In this document: positions 53,075 to 61,985 of the stretch, piece by piece
Position numbering within the stretch: the stretch's first letter is position 1
Layout of the letters: each line of letters opens with the position of its first letter
NCBI GenBank assembly: GCA_036375995.1
Contig: DASVBE010000311.1
Location: 1-64,000 of the forward strand
DNA length: 64,000 nt
DNA from: DASVBE01 sp036375995
Lineage (GTDB): Bacteria; Actinomycetota; Actinomycetes; Streptosporangiales; Streptosporangiaceae
Direction of reading: 5' to 3'
Translations under genes and position numbers: made by a program
The notes under the pieces: model-generated
Databases searched by the model: none
Seen by the model: only the letters and a program-made list of their open reading frames with translations
What the model was told of the DNA's origin: nothing

Positions 53075-53897
53075 CGGCGCCACCGCCGGGCAGGTCGTCC
53101 TGGCCCAGGTTGTGCCGGGTGAAGGCGAGCGCCTCGGCCAGATCGCCGCGCCGTTCCTGGCTGCTGGCCGCGCGGCGGGTGTTGACCTCGAGCACCACCA
53201 TGCCGCGGTAGCCGCTGCCGCGCAGCTGCTGGAGCAGCTCGGCGCAGGGCTGGAAGCCCCGGCCCGGGACCAGGTGCTCGTCCGGCAGCCCCATTTTGGT
53301 GCCGTCGGCCATGTGCACGTGGGCCAGCCGCGGGCCCAGCTCCGCGGCCATGGCCAGGGCGTCGGACCCGGACACGGCGGTGTGCGACAGGTCAAGAGTG
53401 GCGTGCTTGACGTCCATCTCGGCCGGGTTCCAGTGCGGCGCGTAGGCGGCCACCTCGGCGCCGCGGGACAGCGGGTACAGGTTCTCCACCGCGAACACGA
53501 TGCCGGTCTCGTCGCCCAGGCTGGCCAGGCCGGCCTCGAAGTCCCTGGCGTAGTCCCGCTGCCAGCGGAACGGCGGGTGCACCACGACCACCCCGGCGCC
53601 CAGCTCGGCGGCGACTGCGGCGGCGCGCTTCAGCTTTCCCCACGGCTCGCGTCCCCACACCCGCTGGGTGATCAGCAGGCAGGGGGCGTGCACGGCCAGC
53701 ACCGGGACCTGGTGGTAGTCCGAGAGCCGGGCCAGGATGGCCGCGTCCTGGCTGATCAGCTCGGTGGAGACCATGACCTCGACGCCGTCGTAGCCGAGCT
53801 GGGCGGCCATCTCGAAGGCCTCGGGGGTCTTCTCCGGGAACACCGACGCGCTGGACAGGGCCACCAGCGGACCGCGGTGGGCCGTGTGGCGAGTCAC
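53037..53897 (-). CDS. Sugar phosphate isomerase/epimerase-like TIM-barrel protein
   Basis: 286 residues of the xylose-isomerase-like/AP-endonuclease-2 fold: AAQLGYDGVEVMVST, VLAVHAPC, VVVVHPPF, FAVENLYP, ATLDLSHTAVSG, LAHVHMADG and GMVVLEVNT carry the metal ligands (Glu, His, Asp, His, Glu). The substrate is unknown; endonuclease IV-like relatives exist but the GxxxLLET motifs of DNA repair enzymes are not seen. GTG 53897 is 6 nt after TAAGCT. Divergent from radA. Confidence 0.85.
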   Translation of the reverse strand: MTRHTAHRGPLVALSSASVFPEKTPEAFEMAAQLGYDGVEVMVSTELISQDAAILARLSDYHQVPVLAVHAPCLLITQRVWGREPWGKLKRAAAVAAELGAGVVVVHPPFRWQRDYARDFEAGLASLGDETGIVFAVENLYPLSRGAEVAAYAPHWNPAEMDVKHATLDLSHTAVSGSDALAMAAELGPRLAHVHMADGTKMGLPDEHLVPGRGFQPCAELLQQLRGSGYRGMVVLEVNTRRAASSQERRGDLAEALAFTRHNLGQDDLPGGGAVTPPGSASPVRR

Positions 53898-53903
53898 GGC
53901 GTC

Positions 53904-53909
53904 AGCTTA
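53904..53909 (-). promoter_or_regulatory. -10 hexamer TAAGCT, leaderless start of the isomerase-like gene
   Basis: TAAGCT on the minus strand ends 6 nt before the GTG at 53897; no Shine-Dalgarno is present. Confidence 0.5.
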
Positions 53910-53954
53910 TGCCGCCGCGCGGGCTGCCGGCGCGGGGCTGTCGGTCCCCGCCGT

Positions 53955-53960
53955 TACGCT
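53955..53960 (+). promoter_or_regulatory. radA: -10 hexamer TACGCT, leaderless start of radA
   Basis: TACGCT ends 6 nt before the ATG at 53967. Together with 53904-53909 it forms a compact divergent promoter of 69 nt. Confidence 0.5.
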
Positions 53961-53966
53961 GCGGTC

Positions 53967-55376
53967 ATGGCGAAGTCACCGGCCGCGCTGTTCCAGTGCT
54001 CGGAATGCGGGTGGCGCACGATGCGGTGGGCCGGCCGGTGCGGCGACTGCCAGGGCTGGGGCACGGTCGCCGAGGTCAAGGTCCCGCCCGCGGCGGCGCG
54101 GCCGGGGTCGCGCAGCGGCAGCCGGGCCGGGGCCGCCGCCGCGGCGGCCTCCGCGCCGGCCGTGCCGATCACCGAGATCGACGTCAGCGCGGCCGCGGCC
54201 CGGCCCACCGGGCTCGAGGAGCTCGACCGGGTGCTGGGCGGCGGCCTGGTGCCCGGCGCGGTCGTCCTGCTGGCCGGCGAGCCGGGCGTGGGCAAGTCCA
54301 CCCTGCTGCTCGAGGCCGGCTCGCTGGCCGCCGAGACCGGCCCGGTGCTGTACGTCACCGGCGAGGAGTCGGCGGCCCAGGTACGGCTGCGGGCCAGCCG
54401 GGTCGGCGCGGTCAGCCCGAAGCTCTTCCTGGCCGCCGAGACCGACCTGGCCGCGCTGCTCGAGCACGTCGAGGCCGTTGGCCCGGGGCTGCTGATCGTC
54501 GACTCGGTGCAGACCATCACCGCCGCGGGCGTCGACGGCACGCCCGGCGGCGTCACCCAGATCCGCGAGATCACCGCCGCGCTGATCGCGGTGGCCAAGC
54601 AGCGGATGCTGACCACCGTGCTCGTCGGCCACGTCACCAAGGACGGCTCGATCGCGGGCCCGCGGGCGCTCGAGCACCTGGTCGACGTCGTCCTGCAGTT
54701 CGACGGCGACCGGAACTCCCCGCTCCGCACGGTGCGCGCGCTGAAGAACCGGTACGGCCCGACGGACGAGTTCGGCTGTTTCGAGCTGGGCGAATCCGGG
54801 CTGACCGGCCTGCCGGACCCGAGCGGGCTGTTCCTGTCGCAGCTGGCCGAGCCGGTGCCCGGCACCTGCGTCACGGTCACCATGGAGGGCCGCCGCCCGC
54901 TGGTCGCCGAGGTGCAGACGCTGGTCTGCCCGGCCACCGCCGAGGTCCCGCGCCGGGTCACCTCCGGCCTCGACAACGCCCGGGTCGGCATGATCCTCGC
55001 CGTGCTGCAGCGCCGGGCCGGCGCCTCGATCGGCCGCCAGGACGTCTACGCCGCGACTGTCGGCGGCGTCCGCCTCACCGAGCCGTCGGTGGATCTCGCC
55101 GTCGCCCTGGCCGTGGCCAGCGCGGCAGCCGACCTCAGCATCCCCCGCAAGGTCGTGGCGATCGGCGAGGTCGGCCTGGCCGGCGAGATCCGCCGGGTCC
55201 CCGGGATCTCCCGCCGCCTGGCCGAGGCCGAGCGGATGGGGTTCCGCTGCGCGATCGTCCCGCCGGGCTCCGGCGGCCTGCCGGCCGGCCCGGGGGCCGT
55301 GAACGGCTCCGGTCCCCTCACCGACATCCGCGAGGCCAGCGACGTGCGCACCGCCATCGCCGCCGCCCTGGGCTGA
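53967..55376 (+). CDS. radA: DNA repair protein RadA
   Basis: 469 residues. The C4 zinc finger has CSECGW and CGDCQGWG (about 11-34); the RecA-like core has GEPGVGKST (Walker A) and LLIVDSVQT (Walker B); the RadA-specific KNRYG is present (usually KNRFG). The C-terminal Lon-protease-like domain has a non-catalytic fold and starts near 325. It drives branch migration in recombination. In most relatives radA abuts disA; here they are far apart. Confidence 0.96.
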   Translation: MAKSPAALFQCSECGWRTMRWAGRCGDCQGWGTVAEVKVPPAAARPGSRSGSRAGAAAAAASAPAVPITEIDVSAAAARPTGLEELDRVLGGGLVPGAVVLLAGEPGVGKSTLLLEAGSLAAETGPVLYVTGEESAAQVRLRASRVGAVSPKLFLAAETDLAALLEHVEAVGPGLLIVDSVQTITAAGVDGTPGGVTQIREITAALIAVAKQRMLTTVLVGHVTKDGSIAGPRALEHLVDVVLQFDGDRNSPLRTVRALKNRYGPTDEFGCFELGESGLTGLPDPSGLFLSQLAEPVPGTCVTVTMEGRRPLVAEVQTLVCPATAEVPRRVTSGLDNARVGMILAVLQRRAGASIGRQDVYAATVGGVRLTEPSVDLAVALAVASAAADLSIPRKVVAIGEVGLAGEIRRVPGISRRLAEAERMGFRCAIVPPGSGGLPAGPGAVNGSGPLTDIREASDVRTAIAAALG

Positions 55377-55391
55377 CCGGGGAGCCGGCGG

Positions 55392-56411
55392 CTACTGGTA
55401 CTGGCTGATGACTGAGTCGCCGAACCGGGCCATCTCCTCCCGCTGCGGGGAGAACTGCAGCAGCATCAGGCCCACCCCGGCGTCCTCGTACGCCCGGAGC
55501 CGGTCGGTGATCTGCTGCGGGGTGCCGATCAGGCCGCTGCGCAGGCCCCGGTTGGACACGCTGTACTCCTCCAGCGACACCCGGGATTCGAGCTGCGAGC
55601 CCTCCACGAAGTCCTGGTAGGACGCGTACGCCTCGGGCGAGGACCGGACGTCGAGGATCCGGTTCAGCTCGGCCTGGGCCTCCTCCTCGGTGTCCCGGCA
55701 GATCACGTAGCCGGACACGCCGAACACCATCGGCGGCTGCCCGGCCTCCGCCCGGCGGCCGTTCAGGTCGGCCACCTTGCCCGCGATGACCTCGGGGGCG
55801 TCGCCGTGCATCACGTACGCGTCGGCCTGGGCCGCGATGACCTCCTTGGCCTTGGGCGACTCGCCGCCCATGTAGACCATCGGCGGCCGGGACGGCTTGG
55901 GCTCGAGCACGGCCCCGTCCAGCTGGTACAGCGGGCCCGAGTGGGTCACGGTGTCCTCGCGGAGCAGCCGCCCGACCACGTCCAGCCATTCCTGCGTCCG
56001 CGCGTACCGGGCGTCGTGCACGTCGAACGGCGCGCCGTACTGCGCGGCCTCGTCCTTCCACCAGGACGACACCACGTTCAGCGACACGCGGCCCGGGGCG
56101 ATCACGTCCAGCGTGGAGAGGGCCTTGGCAGTCAGCGACGGCGAATGGTAGTTGGGCCGGACCGCGAGCATCAGCTCCAGCGTACGGGTCGCCGCGGCGA
56201 TGGCCGGGGCCAGCGTCCAGCAGTCCAGCGACGGCGCCCGGTGGCCCTTGATGTCGTTCAGGTTCAGCTCGGCGATCAGGCTCAGGCTGAACCCGGAGTC
56301 CTCGCTCGCCACCGCCAGGTCCCGCAGGTACGGCCAGGCCACCGGCATCTGCTCGTCGGCCACGTTGCGCAGCCAGCCGCCGAAGATCGGCATCCAGTAC
56401 CCGAAACGCAT
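55392..56411 (-). CDS. LLM-class flavin-dependent monooxygenase (SfnG/SsuD-like)
   Basis: 339 residues of the bacterial-luciferase fold: MRFGYWMPIFGGWLRNV, LSLIAELNLNDIKG, APGRVSLNVVSSWWKDEAAQYG and the C-terminal NRGLRSGLIGTPQQITDRLRAYEDAG. The last block is close to dimethylsulfone monooxygenase SfnG, so an FMNH2-dependent attack on a sulfone or sulfonate is likely, though the substrate is unproven. ATG 56411 has GGAGAGGAG. It follows the ATP-grasp gene by 42 nt as an operon. Confidence 0.88.
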   Translation of the reverse strand: MRFGYWMPIFGGWLRNVADEQMPVAWPYLRDLAVASEDSGFSLSLIAELNLNDIKGHRAPSLDCWTLAPAIAAATRTLELMLAVRPNYHSPSLTAKALSTLDVIAPGRVSLNVVSSWWKDEAAQYGAPFDVHDARYARTQEWLDVVGRLLREDTVTHSGPLYQLDGAVLEPKPSRPPMVYMGGESPKAKEVIAAQADAYVMHGDAPEVIAGKVADLNGRRAEAGQPPMVFGVSGYVICRDTEEEAQAELNRILDVRSSPEAYASYQDFVEGSQLESRVSLEEYSVSNRGLRSGLIGTPQQITDRLRAYEDAGVGLMLLQFSPQREEMARFGDSVISQYQ

Positions 56412-56453
56412 CAGGGAACTCCTCTCCGGGCCCAGGCCCGGGTTCTTTCCGGA

Positions 56454-57413
56454 TTACGCTGCCTGGTCCGCGGAGCGCACCTGGTCGAGCAGGCCGCCGA
56501 GGTAGCGGGCCACCGCGGGCAGCGCGGGGCGCGGGGCGGCAGCCTCGATGCCGGCGTTGTAATTGGTCGTCGTGTTCACGTCGTAGGTGACCAGCCGGCC
56601 GTCCGCGGTCTCGATGAACTCGAACCCGGCGATGCCGATCCCGTGCGCGGCGGCGAACTCCCGGTACCGGCCGATGACCGGGTGGTCGAACCCGTCCCGA
56701 AGCGCGAACAGGCTCGGCGCGGCTGCGTCCCGGGCAGCGCCAGGCCCAGCGCTGCCGGGCACCACCGCGCACGCGTCCGCCGGGCACAGCTCGAACCCGC
56801 CGCGCGCGGTGTCCGCGGTGAGCGCGTAGCGGAACTCGCCGCCGACGAACTCGGCCCGGGTGATGAACGGCGCGGCCGCGCGCAGGTACTCCTGCACCAG
56901 CGTGATGCCGTCGACCGGGGCCTCGTAGTCCGGCCCGGCCAGGTGCTCCGCCAGCTCCTCGTGGCTGGACCACAGCCGCACGCCCAGGCCCTTGCCGCCC
57001 TGGTTGTGCTTGGTGATGAACGGGGCGGGCATCATCGCGGCGGCGCCGGCCAGCCCGTCCCGGCCGGCCACCGCGATCGTGGCCGGCACGTCGAACCCGG
57101 CCGCGGCCAGCGCGGTGAGCTGGTCGACCTTGCTCATCTCCAGCTCGAGCACCCGGCGGCCGTTGACCACCACCCGGCCGTGCGCCTCCAGCCAGCACAG
57201 CACGCCGCGGGTCAGGTCCTTGGCGTACGGGTGACCGCGGGTGTGCGACGACGCGCTCATCCGGGACCAGAACACGCCGTCCGGCGGCGGCCCGGTCAGG
57301 TCCAGCACGCCGTCGCCGAGCAGCCACTGCTCGTGCGGCACCCCGGCGGCGTCGAAGGCCGCGCCGAGCGGTGCGTACCAGTCCGGGTTCTCGTGCAGGA
57401 CGTGCACCTTCAT
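56454..57413 (-). CDS. RimK-like ATP-grasp ligase
   Basis: 319 residues. MKVHVLHENPDWYAPLGAAF opens a pre-ATP-grasp fold. VVNGRRVLELEMSKVDQLTAL, PFITKHNQGGKGLGVRL (Gly-rich loop) and the metal-binding IAGFEFIETADGRLVTYDVN complete the ATP-grasp core. Such enzymes join a carboxylate to an amine; the acceptor is unknown. ATG 57413 follows GGAGG. Operon with the flavin monooxygenase. Confidence 0.87.
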   Translation of the reverse strand: MKVHVLHENPDWYAPLGAAFDAAGVPHEQWLLGDGVLDLTGPPPDGVFWSRMSASSHTRGHPYAKDLTRGVLCWLEAHGRVVVNGRRVLELEMSKVDQLTALAAAGFDVPATIAVAGRDGLAGAAAMMPAPFITKHNQGGKGLGVRLWSSHEELAEHLAGPDYEAPVDGITLVQEYLRAAAPFITRAEFVGGEFRYALTADTARGGFELCPADACAVVPGSAGPGAARDAAAPSLFALRDGFDHPVIGRYREFAAAHGIGIAGFEFIETADGRLVTYDVNTTTNYNAGIEAAAPRPALPAVARYLGGLLDQVRSADQAA

Positions 57414-57561
57414 CCGCGGCAACCTCCGCAACCCGCCTCGCCTGGCCCCAGCATCAGGGTAAGCGACGGGATCACGCGCGCCCCGGGGCGGCTCCGGTCC
57501 GGGCGGCGGCCCGCTGAACCGGCTGCGTAACCCATCCAGCAGAGGCTGGCGTCGCCGGAAC

Positions 57562-58638
57562 CTAGTGCCGCCGCGGATAGGCGGCGGCCGCCGCGAGCAG
57601 CGCCTCGTTGGCTTCGTGGTCGCCGATCGAGATGCGCGCGCCGTCCCCGGCGAACGGCCGGACCGCGATGCCGGCCGCTTCGCAGCCCGCGGCGAAGTCC
57701 AGGGTGTCCTCGCCGAGCGGCAGCCAGACGAAGTTGGCCTCGGTCGGCGGCACGGTCCAGCCCTGGGCGAGCAGCTCGCCGCGGACCCGGCCGCGCTCCT
57801 TGACCACCTCGCCCACCCGGTCGAGCAGCTCGGACTCGGCCTCGAGCGAGGCGATCGCGGCGGCCTGGGCCAGCGCGTTCACGCTGAACGCGAGCATGGT
57901 CTTGCGGACCGCGCCGGCCACCGGCCCGGCCGCGATCAGGAACCCGACCCGCAGCCCGGCCAGCCCGTAGGCCTTGGAGAACGTGCGCAGCACGGCGACG
58001 TTGGGGCGGCCGGCCGCCAGCTCGATGCCGTCGGGGACGTCCGGGTCGCGGATGTACTCGTGGTAGGCCTCGTCCAGCACGACCAGGCAGGACTCAGGGA
58101 CCCGGTCAAGGAACCTGGTCAGCTCGGCCTCGCGCACCACGGTGCCGGTGGGGTTGTTGGGGTTGCAGACGAAGATCAGCCGGGTCCGGCCGGTGACCGC
58201 GTCCGCCATCGCGTCCAGGTCGTGCGTCGCGCCGGCCAGCGGAACCTGCACCGAGGCGGCGCCGGACAGGCCGGTCAGGATCGGGTAGGCCTCGAACGAC
58301 CGCCACGCGTACATGACCTCGGTGCCCGGCTCGGCCGCCGCCATGAGCAGCTGCTGCGCCACCCCGACCGAGCCGCAGCCCACCGCGACCTGCTCCGGCT
58401 GGACGCCGAACCGGTTGGCGATCGCGTCGGTCAGCGCCACCGCGCCGTTGTCCGGGTAGCGGTTGATCCCGGCGGCCGCGTCGGCGATCACCTTGATCAC
58501 CGAGGGCAGCGGCCCGAACGGCGTCTCGTTGGACGACAGCTTGAACGTCTGGCCGTCCGGGCTGACCGGGACCTTGCCCGGCACGTAGGCGCGGAAGCCG
58601 TCAAGAATGGCCCGCAGCTGCGGAGATTGCGTCGACAC
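57562..58638 (-). CDS. hisC: Histidinol-phosphate/aromatic aminotransferase
   Basis: 358-residue fold type I PLP aminotransferase: KLSSNETPFGPLP, NRYPDNG, GCGSVGVAQQLL, FVCNPNNPTGTVV, VVLDEAYHEY and the PLP Lys in RTFSKAYGLAGLRVGF. The family covers HisC and the phenylalanine aminotransferase Pat; no other histidine gene is nearby, so an aromatic substrate is equally likely. GTG 58638 has GGGAGGAC 4 nt upstream. Confidence 0.88.
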   Translation of the reverse strand: MSTQSPQLRAILDGFRAYVPGKVPVSPDGQTFKLSSNETPFGPLPSVIKVIADAAAGINRYPDNGAVALTDAIANRFGVQPEQVAVGCGSVGVAQQLLMAAAEPGTEVMYAWRSFEAYPILTGLSGAASVQVPLAGATHDLDAMADAVTGRTRLIFVCNPNNPTGTVVREAELTRFLDRVPESCLVVLDEAYHEYIRDPDVPDGIELAAGRPNVAVLRTFSKAYGLAGLRVGFLIAAGPVAGAVRKTMLAFSVNALAQAAAIASLEAESELLDRVGEVVKERGRVRGELLAQGWTVPPTEANFVWLPLGEDTLDFAAGCEAAGIAVRPFAGDGARISIGDHEANEALLAAAAAYPRRH

Positions 58639-58749
58639 CGTTGTCCTCCCGGGCCTGCCCGGCAGTCCTGCCAGCCGGAACGCTTCCGGCTACGCTGGCC
58701 CCTGCCGGCGGCTCTGTTCAGTAAGCTACCGCGCGGTTAAGGTGATCAA

Positions 58750-59151
58750 GTGAACAGGCTGGGTGAGCTGGAGCGCGCCATCATGGACATCCTGTGGGAA
58801 GCGGCTGAACCGCTGACGGTGCGCCAGGTCAGCGGTGGGCTGACCGAGCGTGACCTGGCCCACACCACGGTCATGACGGTCCTTGACCGCCTCGCGAAGA
58901 AGGGCTTTGCCCGGCGCGAGCGGGACGGCCGGGCGTGGCGCTACCGCGCGGCCGGGACCCGGGAGGCGTACGTCACCGAGCTGATGCTGAACGCCCTCGA
59001 CCAGACCGGCGACCGGCCGGCCGCGCTGGCCCGGTTCGTGCGCAGCGTGTCCGGCGCGGAGGCGCGGGCCTTGCGCCGTGCCCTCGAGGCGCTCGAGGCC
59101 CAGAACGGTTCCGCGGCGGGGGCGGACCAGCGGTGTCCCCCGCCCTCCTGA
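58750..59151 (+). CDS. BlaI/MecI-type transcriptional repressor
   Basis: 133 residues. The winged-helix domain is shown by LGELERAIMDILWEA, LTVRQVSGGL, HTTVMTVLDRLAKKGFARRERDGRAWRYRA. BlaI repressors are inactivated by proteolysis through a membrane M56 peptidase, and such a gene overlaps this one by 19 nt. GTG 58750 has AAGGTGATC 3-10 nt upstream. Confidence 0.92.
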   Translation: MNRLGELERAIMDILWEAAEPLTVRQVSGGLTERDLAHTTVMTVLDRLAKKGFARRERDGRAWRYRAAGTREAYVTELMLNALDQTGDRPAALARFVRSVSGAEARALRRALEALEAQNGSAAGADQRCPPPS

Positions 59152-60104
59152 TCGTTGCCGCGGTCGCTGCCGGGAGCGTCCCGGCTGCCTCGGTGCTGGC
59201 CCGTGCCCGCTGGCCAGCCCGGTCCCCGGCCGCGGCAATCGTGCTCTGGCAGGCCCTGGGCCTGGGCTGGGGGCTGGCCGCGGTCGGCACGGCGGCCGGG
59301 CTCGGCGCGCGCAGCGACCACGCCGGGGTAGCGCTGTCCGCGCTGGCCTTCGCCCGGCAGACGTTCGAGGGCCACGGGCCCGGTGGCCTGGCCGGCGCCA
59401 CGCGCCTCGGCTTCGTGGCCGCCTCGCTGGTGCTGTTCGTGCTGCTGGTCTGGGTGCTGGTGGCGTCGTCGGCGGCGGTGCTGCGGGCCCGGCGGCGGCA
59501 GCGGGAACTGCTCAGCCTGCTCGGCCACGGCGACCCGAAGGTGCCCGGGGCCCTGGTCGTCGACCACCCGGCGGCGGCCGCGTACTGCGTGCCCGGGCTG
59601 CGGTCGCGGATCGTGGTCAGCGCCGGCACGCTGGAACTGCTGGACCAGGCCGAGCTGGCCGCGGTCCTCGCGCACGAGCGGGCGCACCTGCGGGAGCGGC
59701 ACGACCTGGTGCTGCTGCCGTTCACCGCGCTGCTGCGGGCGTTCCGCTGGTCGCCGGCCGCGCGCGATGCGGCCGGGTCGGTGGCGCTGCTGCTGGAGAT
59801 GCTGGCCGACGATCACGCGGTGGGTTACGTGGCCGCGGCGGCCGCCGCCGCCGGGGGGCGGGGGCGCGGGCGGCAGCGGCCGGCCCGTCCGCTGGCCATG
59901 GCACTGCTCCGGGTGGGCGCGGCCGGGCCGGGGACGGTGCCGTGCGGCGCGCTGGCCGTGGCCGACGGGGGTGACGTGGCGGTGCGGGTGGCGCGGCTGC
60001 TCGCCCCGCCGCCCGGGCTGCGGGCGGCGGCGCTGGCGCTGGTCGGCTGCACGGCCGCGGCGCTGGTGGCCGTGCCGGCCGCGTTCCTGCTGCTGTCCTT
60101 CTGA
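59133..60104 (+). CDS. M56-family membrane zinc peptidase (BlaR1-type partner)
   Basis: 323 residues with four predicted membrane helices (about 2-18, 33-53, 86-108, 300-322) and the zinc motif LAHERAHLRERHD (HExxH as HERAH) in the cytosolic loop. The penicillin-sensor domain of BlaR1 is absent, as in many actinobacterial paralogues. It probably senses an envelope signal and inactivates the neighbouring BlaI-type repressor. GTG 59133 lies inside the repressor gene. Confidence 0.88.
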   Translation: MSPALLIVAAVAAGSVPAASVLARARWPARSPAAAIVLWQALGLGWGLAAVGTAAGLGARSDHAGVALSALAFARQTFEGHGPGGLAGATRLGFVAASLVLFVLLVWVLVASSAAVLRARRRQRELLSLLGHGDPKVPGALVVDHPAAAAYCVPGLRSRIVVSAGTLELLDQAELAAVLAHERAHLRERHDLVLLPFTALLRAFRWSPAARDAAGSVALLLEMLADDHAVGYVAAAAAAAGGRGRGRQRPARPLAMALLRVGAAGPGTVPCGALAVADGGDVAVRVARLLAPPPGLRAAALALVGCTAAALVAVPAAFLLLSF

Positions 60105-60165
60105 GGCGCCGCTTGCTGCGGTGCGGCTTCCTGCGGCGCTATTTCCTGCGGTGCTGCCCGGCGGG

Positions 60166-61719
60166 TTAGCCGTCGTCGGCCGCGCGGTTGCGGTCGAGCC
60201 GCTCGACCACCAGGCGGTAGGACTGCCGGGGGCGGCCCGGCTGCGGGGCCCGGTTCGGCGGCAGCGGCCAGGCCAGGCCCTCCTCGGCCAGCGCGCGGAG
60301 CAGCCGCCGGGCGGTGCGCGGGGTCACCTCCAGCACCCGGCTGGCGGTCTCCGCGTCCACCGCGAGCACGCTGTCGCCCGGGGGGAGCAGCTCGGCCAGC
60401 CGGCTCAGGGTGGCCAGCGCACGCGGCGCGCCCTCGGCGTCCGCCCTGGCCGCGCTGGCCCGGATGGGAGCGCTCACATCGGCGGCCGCGCCGCGGCCGG
60501 GCGTGGTCTGCTCAGCCAGCCCGGGCTCCGCGAGAGCGGCCGCCTCGGACGCCGCCGCCGCTGGGCCCGCCGCCGGAGCAGCGGCCGGGTGGGGGCTGTT
60601 GCCGCCGGCCCGGGCGGCGGGGACCGCCGGGGCGGTGCGGGCGGGCCAGGCCTGGACCGGGCCTGAGGCCGGGGCCGGGGCCGGGCCGGCGGCCGGGCGG
60701 CGGGCGGCCCGCGGGGTGGTCAGCCGGGCGATCCTGGCCCGCGCCTGGGTCTCGGCGGCCTGCGCGGTGGCGCCGGTGCCGACCCCGACCTCGAGGCCGA
60801 GGCCCAGCTCGGCGCGGGCCCGGTCGACGAACGGCAGCCGCCGGAAGCCGTCGGTGACCGCGGACAGCGAGCCGCCGGTGGCGGTGACCAGGAAGCCGTG
60901 GTCGCCCAGCGGGGTCACGCTGGCCTGCATCCGCAGCGCCTCCTGGACCAGCAGCCGGTGCACGGCCAGCCGCAGCTCCTCGCGGGACAGCCGGCTGACG
61001 CTGCGCCGTCCCTGGCCCTCGCGCAGCCCCGGCACCTCGACCACCACCACGGTGAGCTGGGCCGCCTCCAGGCGGCGGTTGGCGCCGAGCAGCGCCGCGG
61101 TGCGCAGCGCGGACCTGATCGCCGGGCCGGTGGGCGAGACCGGGTAGACCGGGACCCGGGCCGCGGACAGCCGCGCGGCGACCGACCGCAGGCAGGTGAA
61201 CGCCACCGAGGTGCGGCCGGCCCGCCACAGCCGCTCGTGGAACGCGGCCAGCGCGGCCGGCGTGCCCGGCTCGTCCTGCACGTGAACGTGGCTGGCGGGC
61301 ATGCCGATCTCGGCCATCGCCTCGTCCACCGCGCTCCGGCTGAGCACGTCCACGCTGGCCCGGGTCAGGTCGTGACGGCTGGTCAGGCAGGCCCGCAGCA
61401 GCGCGGCGTACAGCGCGCTGCCGCCCAGCGAGATGTAGGTGGCCGGGCTGGACAGCACGCCCGCCTTGCGGGCGTAGCCGTAGGGGACCTTGCTGGCGAA
61501 CAGGCACACGTCGATGCCCGGGCCGAGCCGGGTGACCCGGTCGGCGGCTTCCTGCTCGTCCCGGTAGGCAGCGGCGATGAGCCGCCGGGCCGGGACGGCC
61601 TGCTCGGCGGGGCCGGCCGGGCCCGCTAACGGACCGGACAGCATGATCTTCTCGACCAGGTCGTGCGTTCCGACGATGCCGATCGTCAGTTCCGCAGCCG
61701 GCTGGGACGGCGCGTTCAT
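60166..61719 (-). CDS. Putative transcriptional regulator: Rossmann-like sensor, cyclase-like middle, C-terminal winged helix
   Basis: 517 residues; family not firmly recognised. Residues 10-200 look like a ligand-binding alpha/beta region (LTIGIVGTHDLVEKIM, VCLFASKVPYGYARK). Residues 205-335 resemble the GGDEF-like fold of GTP cyclohydrolase III regulators (LEVGVGTGATAQAAETQARARI at 309-330). An Ala/Pro linker runs from 336 to 430. Residues 433-505 form a winged helix (DAETASRVLEVTPRTARRLLRAL). Start: ATG 61719, with GGAGGG about 14 nt upstream. Its promoter region carries several nested dyads. Confidence 0.65.
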   Translation of the reverse strand: MNAPSQPAAELTIGIVGTHDLVEKIMLSGPLAGPAGPAEQAVPARRLIAAAYRDEQEAADRVTRLGPGIDVCLFASKVPYGYARKAGVLSSPATYISLGGSALYAALLRACLTSRHDLTRASVDVLSRSAVDEAMAEIGMPASHVHVQDEPGTPAALAAFHERLWRAGRTSVAFTCLRSVAARLSAARVPVYPVSPTGPAIRSALRTAALLGANRRLEAAQLTVVVVEVPGLREGQGRRSVSRLSREELRLAVHRLLVQEALRMQASVTPLGDHGFLVTATGGSLSAVTDGFRRLPFVDRARAELGLGLEVGVGTGATAQAAETQARARIARLTTPRAARRPAAGPAPAPASGPVQAWPARTAPAVPAARAGGNSPHPAAAPAAGPAAAASEAAALAEPGLAEQTTPGRGAAADVSAPIRASAARADAEGAPRALATLSRLAELLPPGDSVLAVDAETASRVLEVTPRTARRLLRALAEEGLAWPLPPNRAPQPGRPRQSYRLVVERLDRNRAADDG

Positions 61720-61825
61720 CGTGGGCCGGGCCCTCCGCCCCCCGGCCGGTGGCCGATGCTGCCCGCTGAGGTGACGCCTGCGGTCCTCGCCATGTCCCGT
61801 CCCATCCTTGGCAGCCGGCGCGCGG

Positions 61826-61926
61826 GATTTGCCCGATGCTACATTTCGTAGCTCCCACATTCCGTAGCGCGCTGCACGGAGTTGCGGAAAGGGCAAATCG
61901 TCGGCCAGGCCATTACGGTTCCGCAA
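61826..61926. promoter_or_regulatory. Nested dyads and direct repeats upstream of the regulator gene
   Basis: Three ordered elements: GATTTGCCC (61826-61834) with its exact inverse GGGCAAATC (61891-61899); direct repeats ACATTTCGTAGC (61841-61852) and ACATTCCGTAGC (61857-61868), 16 nt apart; TTGCGGAA (61882-61889) with its inverse TTCCGCAA (61919-61926). They lie between the regulator start and the murA stop and are likely operators, perhaps autoregulatory. Confidence 0.5.
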
Positions 61927-61985
61927 TCATGAGGAAAACGGTGAAAGCGGCACCAACGGCAGAATAACATCTGCCGCCCGTATCC

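Noticed and set aside
53112..53966. 285-codon extension upstream of radA in the same frame
   Set aside because: It is antisense of the TIM-barrel isomerase gene and has no family similarity.
60105..60165. CTGCGG-containing short repeats between the M56 gene and the regulator gene
   Set aside because: Only three degenerate units of about 16 nt in a 61-nt gap; could be chance in such GC-rich sequence.
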